Assembly: GCA_030648135.1 (NCBI GenBank)
Contig: JAUSIF010000036.1
Coordinates: forward strand, 1-12,239
Length of the DNA: 12,239 nt
Direction: 5' to 3'
Origin: Xanthobacteraceae bacterium
GTDB lineage: Bacteria; Pseudomonadota; Alphaproteobacteria; Rhizobiales; Xanthobacteraceae
Shown one piece after another: positions 4,701 through 11,244 of the stretch. The translations under genes and the position numbers were made by a program. Numbering within the stretch: position 1 is the stretch's first letter; every line of letters begins with the position of its first letter. The notes below the pieces were generated by a model that made no database searches, was not told where the DNA came from, and worked only from the letters and a program-made list of their open reading frames with translations.

Positions 4701-6707
4701 TCAGAGACCGAACGGGTAGGTGTCGGGGAGCCCTTGCAGCTCCGCTGCCTCGAACGGTGTCACCGGCCTGGTCTCGTCAAACCAGACATACTCGTCGAAC
4801 TGGCGCGGCAACACTGCCTGGAAATAGTGGCTGGCGAGTTCGGTCTCCGGCCGATAGATCACGCCGATCGCGCGTTCAAGCCGTGGGTTCAACAGGCTGT
4901 CGCCATCCGTAGTCACGGGCTTGCGAAGACCCAGCAGGAAACGCGAACAACCGGTCTGATGGCAGAGTTTTTCGTAGCTCTGTTCGACGGCGGGACGGAT
5001 TGTCTTCAATTCCATGGGCCCGTCCCACTCGCTCGCCGCGGCGACCGTCCCGCCATGGGTGCCGAATCCGATCGAATAGCTTCGTTCGCCGAATTCCTTC
5101 CGGCACAAATGCCCGAGATTGTATTCCCCGCGCGAGAACATCTCCGTCGCCGCCGCATCGCCGACATGGGAATTATGCGCCCAGACGATGGCCTTGCTGT
5201 CGGGACCATAAAAGTCGAGCAACGTCTTCAGCGTCGCGAACATGTGGCTGTCGCGCAAGTTCCAGGACGCGCGAGAACCGTAGTACATGATGCGGTAATA
5301 GCGCTCGGCATTGGCGACTAGGCGGGCGTTTTGAACCACATCCATGAAACGTTCGCCGTCATGTTCGGCATAATCCATGCGTTTGTTGAGAAGGTTCTTC
5401 AACATGCTCACCACGTCCGCCTCGCAAGTCGGATAGGCGCCGGTGAGCGCTGCGCGGCCATAAGTCACCGGATCCGTCTGCCAGGGGGTCAGGCAACCAT
5501 ATCGCTCGCGCGCGACCCTCGCAGTTTCGGGGTCGACATCGTCGAGATACTTCAAGATGGAACGAATGGAGTCGTAAAGGCTGTAAAGATCAAGGCCGTG
5601 AAAGGCGATCCGCTTATTATGCTTCGCCGCAGCATTATGCTCGCGCAACCAATCGACGAACTTGCGCACTTGATTGTTGCGCCACATCCAGACCGGGAAG
5701 CGGGCAAAGGCCATCCATTCCGAAGGTGGATATTCCAGGTGCCGGACATAATGATCGACTCGCGCCGCATCCGGCCAATCGCCTTCGATGGCGACGAAAC
5801 GAAAGCCCTTTTTGGTGATAAGTTCGCGCGAGATTCGATCCCGCATCTCGTAGAATTCCGCCGTGCCGTGGGTGGCTTCGCCAAGTAGAACGATCCGCGC
5901 CGCGCCGATCCGATCGAGCAACGGCTGGAGGTTGACGGTGTCGATTGAATCGAACGGTTCGCACGCATCGGCGATCGCCTTCGACAATGTCTCGGCGGCG
6001 CGGGCGGCAGACGGACGCTGCCGCGGCGAAATGGGCTCTTTCGCCTCGGGCGCCCATCCCTCGTGTCCCACCAGCGGCACAAAACGCACATCGGCGAGGT
6101 CTTCGGTCTGATATTCGTCCTCCGAGATCCGCGTAACCCGCACCAGCTCCTGGGCGTGCGGATCGGTTCCGATCGGAATCACCAACCGGCCGCCGACCTT
6201 CAGCTGTTGCTTCAGGGCCTCGGGGACTTTCGGTCCGCCGGCGGCGACTACGATCGCGTCATAGGGAGCATGTTCCGGCCAGCCGCGGGTTCCGTCGGCA
6301 TGTAGTACGCGCACGTTCCGATAACCCGCATCGGCCAGCGTCGAGGCCGCCTTTTCCGCGAGTTGGCCGATGCGTTCGACCGTGTAGATCTCGCCGGCGA
6401 TCTCGCCGAGAATCGCTGCCGCATAGCCCGAACCGGTACCGATCTCGAGGACTCTTTCGCCGCCCTCGAGCAACAAAGCGTCCGTCATCAGCGCGACGAT
6501 GTAGGGCTGGGAAATGGTTTGCCCCTCCGCGATCGGTAGCGGTGAATCTTCATAAGCGAATTCCTGAAGTCGCTCGGGCAGGAAGGCTTCGCGCGGAACC
6601 TTGCGCATGGCGTCGAGTACGATTTCGGAGCATATGCCGCGCAACGCGATATGATTTTCCACCATATCTCGGCGAAGCTGTGCAAAATCGGGCATCGTCG
6701 GACTCAT
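4701..6707 (-). CDS. Fusion of protein-L-isoaspartate O-methyltransferase and erythromycin esterase-like domain
   Basis: Product of 668 residues. Residues 1-220 are a PCMT domain, which methylates damaged L-isoaspartyl residues from S-adenosylmethionine to start their repair. It has RRDMVENHI (12-20), the VPREAFLP block (37-44), SPLPIAEGQTISQPYIVALM (55-74) and SAM motif I VLEIGTGSGYAAAIL (86-100). YDAIVVAAGGPKVPEALKQQL (149-169) follows (given as start YDAIVVAAGG). A proline-rich linker (220-235) leads to an erythromycin esterase-like domain (240-645). Its markers are LLGEATHGTAEFYEMRDRI (274-292, with the Glu277/His280 pair of the EreA/EreB active site) and WAHNSHVGDA (509-518). Ere proteins hydrolyse macrolide lactones, but most chromosomal relatives have no proven substrate. 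I chose the ATG at 6707 because PCMT homology begins there; in-frame ATGs at 6695, 6806 and 6929 exist and none has a good ribosome-binding site. Confidence 0.87.
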   Translation of the reverse strand: MSPTMPDFAQLRRDMVENHIALRGICSEIVLDAMRKVPREAFLPERLQEFAYEDSPLPIAEGQTISQPYIVALMTDALLLEGGERVLEIGTGSGYAAAILGEIAGEIYTVERIGQLAEKAASTLADAGYRNVRVLHADGTRGWPEHAPYDAIVVAAGGPKVPEALKQQLKVGGRLVIPIGTDPHAQELVRVTRISEDEYQTEDLADVRFVPLVGHEGWAPEAKEPISPRQRPSAARAAETLSKAIADACEPFDSIDTVNLQPLLDRIGAARIVLLGEATHGTAEFYEMRDRISRELITKKGFRFVAIEGDWPDAARVDHYVRHLEYPPSEWMAFARFPVWMWRNNQVRKFVDWLREHNAAAKHNKRIAFHGLDLYSLYDSIRSILKYLDDVDPETARVARERYGCLTPWQTDPVTYGRAALTGAYPTCEADVVSMLKNLLNKRMDYAEHDGERFMDVVQNARLVANAERYYRIMYYGSRASWNLRDSHMFATLKTLLDFYGPDSKAIVWAHNSHVGDAAATEMFSRGEYNLGHLCRKEFGERSYSIGFGTHGGTVAAASEWDGPMELKTIRPAVEQSYEKLCHQTGCSRFLLGLRKPVTTDGDSLLNPRLERAIGVIYRPETELASHYFQAVLPRQFDEYVWFDETRPVTPFEAAELQGLPDTYPFGL

Positions 6708-6965
6708 GCGACAAACAGCGGAATTTCCAACGCCTTTCACGATGTCCTCAAGCTCGATCCGCGTCAATTCAAATGGCGGCAGCTCGCTCGCTCCGATCAA
6801 CTGCATGCGTTCTGCCGATCGCCTGCGGGAAAACCAAGCACAAGTCACCAGCAAACGGTCAAAGACGCGGCCGGGCCGTGACCGTGTTCCGAATTGACTT
6901 GATCTGCGAAACCGGCTTGATCGCGGCATTCGCGAAGGCGAAAGGGCCTGTTCGCGTCATTTTCC

Positions 6966-8774
6966 ATGGCACCCACGATGTGGATCCATAGGCTCAAACA
7001 TCGGCTGATGTTGCTGTTCGGCGAGGATGCTCGCGCGATCATTCCTCGGTTGGTGGCTACGGACGGGAGAAAGCATGCCAAGCGTTATGCGCTTGCTTTT
7101 ATATTCATGTTTTTTGCCGCGGCACCGACGGCGCTAACCGCCTATTTGATGAAGGACGTGATCAACCGCATCTTCGTCGACCAGAGCTATTGGGCGATCT
7201 GGTTGCTCGCCGGGGCCATCATCGTGCTTTACACCGTCAAGGGATTTTCGGCCTATGGCCAGGCGGTGACGCTGGGGCGAATCGGCAATCGGATCGTCGC
7301 CGACTACCAGAAGCGGATGTACGACCATCTGCTCGCGCAAGGGGTCTCGTTCTACGCCGAACGGCATTCCACCGATCTGATCAACCGGATTCAATCCGGC
7401 GCAACCGGAGCGCGGCAGATCCTCGACCTCATCGTCACGAGCCTCGGGCGCGAGCTGGTGACGCTGATCGGGCTCATCATCGTGATGGTGGTACAGGATC
7501 CGTATCTGGCGGTCGTCGGTCTCGTGATGATGCCGATCGCTGTGTTCGGGGTGCGCAAGCTGATCCGCAGTGCGCGCAAAATCGTGCAGCGCGAGTTCGC
7601 CGGCTTCGGCGCGATCTTCCAGACCATTTCGGAAACGGCTCAGGGCATTCGTATCGTAAAGTCGTTCAATCTGGAAAGTCGGCTGCGCGCGCGCATGGCC
7701 GAGAGCGTCGACAGCGTGGAACGCGCCTCCAACCGCATGATCATGGTGACTGCCGGCTCGGGCCCGATGATGGAGACGCTCGGCGGCTTCGCAGTCGCGG
7801 GCGTGATCATGTATGCCGGCGACAGCGTGTTGCGCGGGGGCCAGACACCGGGCGAGTTCTTTTCGGTGATCACCGCCTTGCTTCTCTCCTATGAGCCGGC
7901 CAAGCGGCTGGCCCGGCTCAATATCGACATTGCCGCCAACCTGACGTTCACGCGCTTTATGTTCGAACTGCTCGACAACCTGCCCTCCGAGCAGGAGGAA
8001 GCGGATATGCCGAAACTCATTGTACGGCGCGGGCGAATCGAGTTTCGCAAGGTCGTATTCGGCTATCGGAGCAATGAACCCATCCTGCATGCGATCTCCT
8101 TCGTGGCCGAGCCTGGACAGACCACCGCGCTGGTAGGCCCTTCGGGCGGCGGCAAGTCGACGATCATGAATCTCATCGTGCGATTCTATGACCCCGAAGC
8201 GGGTATCGTCCTGATTGACGACCAGGACATCACCCGCTTCTCGCGCCGCTCCTTGCGCGATGCCATCGCCTACGTGAGCCAGGACGTGTTCCTGTTCTCG
8301 GGGAGCGTGCGCGACAATATCGCCATGGGACATCCCGGCGCCGGCGAGGCGGAGATTATCGCGGCGGCAAAGGCCGCCCATGCCCACGACTTCATCGAAG
8401 GGTTCGCCAAAGGCTACGATACTGAGGTCGGGGAGCACGGGTTGCAGGTCTCGGGCGGACAGCGGGCGCGTATCGCGATCGCCCGCGCTTTCCTGAAGAA
8501 TGCTCCGATCCTCCTGCTCGACGAACCGACCTCGGCGCTTGACAGCGAGTCGGAGCACGAGGTGCAGCGGGCGCTCGACGCCTTGCGCGCCTCGCGCACG
8601 ACGCTCGTCATCGCCCACCGGCTGCAGACGGTCATCGCCGCGGACAAGATCTGCGTCGTGGACAGCGGACAGATCGTCGAGATCGGCCGCCATGAGGAAT
8701 TGGTCGCCCGCCGCGCCCGCTATTACAGCTTCTACGAAAAGCAGTTTAACGAGCACCGTGTCGCCGCCGGCTGA
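6966..8774 (+). CDS. ABC transporter, fused permease-ATPase half-transporter (MsbA type)
   Basis: Complete 602-residue exporter half that should homodimerise in the inner membrane. Residues about 35-320 form the six-helix type I ABC exporter domain, including RYALAFIFMFFAAAPTALTA, AIWLLAGAIIVLY and LVTLIGLIIVMVV. The nucleotide-binding domain has Walker A GPSGGGKST (391-399), the Q-loop in YVSQDVFLFSGSVRDNI, signature SGGQ (496-499), Walker B ILLLDEPTSALD (from 515) and the H-loop IAHRL. All catalytic residues are present. Overall resemblance is to lipid A/multidrug exporters of the MsbA group; the cargo is unknown. ATG 6966 or ATG 6978 could be the start, since neither has a clear ribosome-binding site. 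It is divergent from the methyltransferase-esterase fusion, with 258 bp between the chosen starts. Confidence 0.92.
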   Translation: MAPTMWIHRLKHRLMLLFGEDARAIIPRLVATDGRKHAKRYALAFIFMFFAAAPTALTAYLMKDVINRIFVDQSYWAIWLLAGAIIVLYTVKGFSAYGQAVTLGRIGNRIVADYQKRMYDHLLAQGVSFYAERHSTDLINRIQSGATGARQILDLIVTSLGRELVTLIGLIIVMVVQDPYLAVVGLVMMPIAVFGVRKLIRSARKIVQREFAGFGAIFQTISETAQGIRIVKSFNLESRLRARMAESVDSVERASNRMIMVTAGSGPMMETLGGFAVAGVIMYAGDSVLRGGQTPGEFFSVITALLLSYEPAKRLARLNIDIAANLTFTRFMFELLDNLPSEQEEADMPKLIVRRGRIEFRKVVFGYRSNEPILHAISFVAEPGQTTALVGPSGGGKSTIMNLIVRFYDPEAGIVLIDDQDITRFSRRSLRDAIAYVSQDVFLFSGSVRDNIAMGHPGAGEAEIIAAAKAAHAHDFIEGFAKGYDTEVGEHGLQVSGGQRARIAIARAFLKNAPILLLDEPTSALDSESEHEVQRALDALRASRTTLVIAHRLQTVIAADKICVVDSGQIVEIGRHEELVARRARYYSFYEKQFNEHRVAAG

Positions 8775-8782
8775 CGGCGCAT

Positions 8783-8822
8783 TTCTGAGCGCAGGCGACG
8801 AATATCTGCCGGCCGCTCAGAA
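8783..8822. terminator. Dyad between convergent genes; possible bidirectional terminator
   Basis: TTCTGAGCG (8783-8791) pairs perfectly with CGCTCAGAA (8814-8822), and inner GGC/GCC (8794-8796, 8808-8810) can extend the stem. It occupies the 42-bp gap between the convergent ABC exporter and yqaA-type genes and covers the latter's stop codon. No T-run follows on either strand, so termination would be imperfect or aided by other factors. Confidence 0.4.
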
Positions 8823-9398
8823 CACCCGGGTGGCGACGTAAAATCCGGCCACGATGATTACGAGCGAGATGACGGCAACCCATTCAAGCCGCCGCTCAAT
8901 AAATTCGCGCGCCGGCGGTCCCCATAAATGGAGAAGTCCGGCGACCAAAAAGAAACGCGCGCCGCGCGTGATGATCGAAAGCACCGTGAACCAGAACAGA
9001 TGATAGCCGGCGAAGCCCGAGGTGATGGTGACGATCTTGTAGGGGATGGGCGTCATGCCCTTGATCAGGATGATCCAGTGCCCCCATTCGGCATAGGCGG
9101 CGCGAAAAGCCTCGGCCTTGTCGCCATAGCCATAGAGTTCGATCAGGAACCGGCCGATGGTGTCGTAGAGGAGCGCGCCGATGGCATAGCCGGCGAGCCC
9201 GCCCAGGACCGAGGCGAGGGTGCACAGCCCGGCATAGAAAAAAGCCCGATCCGGCCGTGCCAGGCACATCGGCACCAACATGATGTCGGGCGGGATCGGG
9301 AAGAAGGAACTCTCGGCGAAGGAGACGCCGGCCAAAGCCCAGGGCGCCGAAGGCTTTTCCGAGAGCGCCAGCACCCAAGCATAGAGGCGGCGTAGCAT
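8817..9398 (-). CDS. YqaA-type DedA/SNARE-associated (VTT domain) membrane protein
   Basis: Inner-membrane protein of 193 residues. DedA-superfamily members are implicated in lipid carrier (undecaprenyl phosphate) or phospholipid translocation and in envelope homeostasis; the YqaA branch is not well characterised. Family marks are FAESSFFPIPPDIMLVPM (27-44), the glycine-rich LGGLAGYAIGALLY (65-78), the re-entrant-type loop IKGMTPIPYKIVTITSGFAG (112-131) and the basic RGARFF (145-150). Hydrophobic segments lie at about 20-45, 55-80, 108-130, 132-157 and 172-190. The start at 9398 matches the family's usual N-terminus, although no strong ribosome-binding site is seen. It lies 52 bp downstream of hisE on the same strand, so the two may be co-transcribed. 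Confidence 0.87.
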   Translation of the reverse strand: MLRRLYAWVLALSEKPSAPWALAGVSFAESSFFPIPPDIMLVPMCLARPDRAFFYAGLCTLASVLGGLAGYAIGALLYDTIGRFLIELYGYGDKAEAFRAAYAEWGHWIILIKGMTPIPYKIVTITSGFAGYHLFWFTVLSIITRGARFFLVAGLLHLWGPPAREFIERRLEWVAVISLVIIVAGFYVATRVF

Positions 9399-9450
9399 CG
9401 CGGTTGTCTATCGGCGGTAAGTGGGCAAGTCAAAGACCAGGGAGAAATTG

Positions 9451-9837
9451 TCAGCGGGCGCGCCGCCGCCGGGCTCGCTCCAGTCGGACCGGCGGCACGT
9501 CGCGCGGCGACGGCTCAACCAGCGGCGTCTTGCGCAGCTTCTCGGCGATGCCGAAGAGCTTCTCGCGGCGCTCCATCTCCGCCCAGATGTCCTTGGGCTG
9601 CACGCCCGCTTCGACCCACAGCACGACCAGGTGATAGAGCAAATCGGCGCTCTCCCGGATCACTTCGTTGCGGTTGCCGGCTGCGGCTTCGAGCGCGACC
9701 TCGGTCGCCTCCTCGGCGAGCTTTTTAGCGATCTTGCGCGGGCCGGCATGCAGAAGCCGGGCGGTGCGCGAGAGGCTCGGGTCCAGACCGCGGGCGGCGC
9801 GCACCCCGTCGTAGAGCCGACGGATCGAATCAGTCAT
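9451..9837 (-). CDS. hisE: Phosphoribosyl-ATP pyrophosphatase (HisE-type, MazG-like fold)
   Basis: Converts phosphoribosyl-ATP to phosphoribosyl-AMP, the second step of histidine synthesis, in the cytoplasm. Product of 128 residues. The all-alpha nucleotide pyrophosphohydrolase motifs are KIAKKLAEEATEVALEAAAG (35-54, with the Glu42/43/46 metal ligands) and VIRESADLLYHLVVLW (59-74, Glu62 and Asp65). A basic tail ending RARRRRAR follows after residue 105 and is longer than in typical HisE. I chose the ATG at 9837 because an upstream extension to 10002 has no resemblance to the family. No other his gene is nearby. Rhizobia can carry a second HisE-like gene away from the his cluster, so this may be a paralogue with another substrate. 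Confidence 0.82.
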   Translation of the reverse strand: MTDSIRRLYDGVRAARGLDPSLSRTARLLHAGPRKIAKKLAEEATEVALEAAAGNRNEVIRESADLLYHLVVLWVEAGVQPKDIWAEMERREKLFGIAEKLRKTPLVEPSPRDVPPVRLERARRRRAR

Positions 9838-10088
9838 GTAGGCAACATATCCCGCCGGGGAAGCGCTGCGAATCCCTTGCAAATGCCCGCTCAGACGCTG
9901 CCGCCCGGCGGTGGCACCCGGATCATCACAATGACCGGGATGTCCGTTCGGCCCGCGGACCCAAGCGAGCCGCCGCTTCCCGCTTGCTCTCCTTCCGGGC
10001 ATGGTCTTTGCTTAGTTTGTTTTACATTGTTGGATGGGGCGGCTCGGATCGGGGTTCATTGCTCAGAGGGAGATGAGGGGATTCCGTT

Positions 10089-11129
10089 ATGAGAGTTGTG
10101 GTGCGTTTCGCCGCCGTGATCCGCCGCTTCGCCGCGGCCCCGGCCGCGGGCTTGCTCGTCGCCTTCGCCACAGCTGCCGGCGCCCAGACGCCGGTGAAAT
10201 TCACCCTCGACTTCAAGTTCGAAGGTCCGGCGGCGCCGTTCCTCGTCCCCCTCGACAAGGGTTATTACAAGGCGGAAGGGCTCGACGTGACCATCGACCC
10301 CGCCGGCGCTTTGCTCGAGCCGATCAATCGCGTCGCCGCGGGCACTTACGACATCGGTTTCGGCGACATCAACTCGCTTATCAAGTTCCGCGATCAGAAT
10401 CCGGACGCGCCGATCAAGGCGATCTTCATGGTCTACAACAGGCCGGCGTTCTCGATCGTCGGACGCAAGAGCCGCGGCGTGAGCAAGCCGAAAGACCTCG
10501 AAGGCAAGAAGCTCGGCGCTCCCGCTCCCGACGGCGCCTATGCGCAATGGCCGATCTTCGTGAAGGCGAACAGGATCGACGCCTCCAAGGTGACGATCGA
10601 GAACGTCGGCTTTCCGGTGCGCGAGCCGATGCTTGCCGCGGGTCAGGTCGACGCCATTACCGGCCTCTCGTTCTCGTCCTTCATCAATCTCAAGGACCGC
10701 GGGGTACCGGTGGACGACATCGTCGTCATGCTGATGGCCGACTACGGCGTCAATCTCTATGGCAATGCGATCATCGTGAATTCGAAATTCGCGGCCGAGA
10801 AGCCGGAGGCGGTGAAAGGGTTCCTGCGCGCTTTCCTCAAGGGCCTCAAGTTCACGGTCAAGAATCCCGCGAACGCAATCGATTCGGTGATCAAGCGCAA
10901 CGACGTCGCCAAGAAGAACCTCGAGCTTGAGCGCCTGCGCATGGCGCTGCGCGACAACATCCTGACGCCCGAGGTCAAGGCGAACGGCTACGGCGGCGTC
11001 GACATGGGCCGGCTCGACGGAGCGATTGAACAGATCGGGCTTACCTACGAGTTCAAGATCAGACCCAAGGCCGCGGACGTCTTCGACGCCTCGTTCCTGC
11101 CCGCCGCCGCCGAACGCAAGGCCAATTGA
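10089..11129 (+). CDS. Secreted substrate-binding protein of a NitT/TauT-type ABC importer
   Basis: Periplasmic receptor of 346 residues with the SsuA/THI5-like (NMT1) fold, a family that binds sulfonates, nitrate, aromatic acids or pyrimidine precursors. A signal peptide is plain: basic start, hydrophobic core about 15-28 (AAAPAAGLLVAFATA) and a likely cut after AGA at residue 32, before QTPVKFTLDF. Family features include FKFEGPAAPFLVPLDKGYYKAEGLDV (in part FLVPLDKGYYKAEGLDV), RVAAGTYDIGFGDI and the FPVREPMLAAGQVDAITG segment. A strong ribosome-binding site (AGGGAG 10067-10072, GAGGGG 10075-10080) precedes the ATG. No importer permease or ATPase lies in the window; the next gene is an exporter. 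The ligand cannot be predicted from what is visible. Confidence 0.87.
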   Translation: MRVVVRFAAVIRRFAAAPAAGLLVAFATAAGAQTPVKFTLDFKFEGPAAPFLVPLDKGYYKAEGLDVTIDPAGALLEPINRVAAGTYDIGFGDINSLIKFRDQNPDAPIKAIFMVYNRPAFSIVGRKSRGVSKPKDLEGKKLGAPAPDGAYAQWPIFVKANRIDASKVTIENVGFPVREPMLAAGQVDAITGLSFSSFINLKDRGVPVDDIVVMLMADYGVNLYGNAIIVNSKFAAEKPEAVKGFLRAFLKGLKFTVKNPANAIDSVIKRNDVAKKNLELERLRMALRDNILTPEVKANGYGGVDMGRLDGAIEQIGLTYEFKIRPKAADVFDASFLPAAAERKAN

Positions 11130-11184
11130 GCCGTTTCCACGCGGTTCTGGTGCTCAATTCGCCTTAGTTGTTCCGCTGATCCGA

Positions 11185-11212
11185 TTGCCTGGGCCTGCGA
11201 TCCCGATAGAGT
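11185..11212 (+). promoter_or_regulatory. Weak promoter candidate upstream of the NdvA-like gene
   Basis: TTGCCT (11185-11190) and TAGAGT (11207-11212) are 16 bp apart, each matching four of six consensus bases. The pair lies in the 115-bp gap after the substrate-binding protein gene and gives the exporter gene a possible separate start. The match is weak. Confidence 0.22.
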
Positions 11213-11237
11213 GCGCCGGCCATAACTCCTGGGCCTG
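11188..11237 (+). repeat. 10-bp direct repeat CCTGGGCCTG, two copies 40 bp apart
   Basis: Copies lie at 11188-11197 and 11228-11237, the second ending seven bases before the ATG of the NdvA-like gene. A 40-bp period is close to four helical turns, as expected for paired protein-binding sites, but a chance repeat in GC-rich DNA is also possible. Confidence 0.35.
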
Positions 11238-11244
11238 AATTTCC

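Noticed and set aside
6864..6890. GGAAC on the minus strand upstream of the PCMT-Ere fusion, like the -35 of an EcfG stress promoter
   Set aside because: The nearest -10-like CGTC lies 18 bp away instead of 16-17 and differs from CGTT, so the match is too weak to report as a site.
7134..8756. A 540-codon open frame on the minus strand opposite the ABC exporter
   Set aside because: It is the exact antisense of a well-defined exporter with all ATPase motifs; its product has no recognisable domain. GC-rich third codon positions make such long antisense frames common.
10034..10930. A 298-codon plus-strand frame overlapping the substrate-binding protein gene
   Set aside because: Its product is arginine-rich and low in hydrophobic residues, typical of a frame-shifted reading of GC-rich coding DNA, while the chosen frame gives a signal peptide and family motifs.
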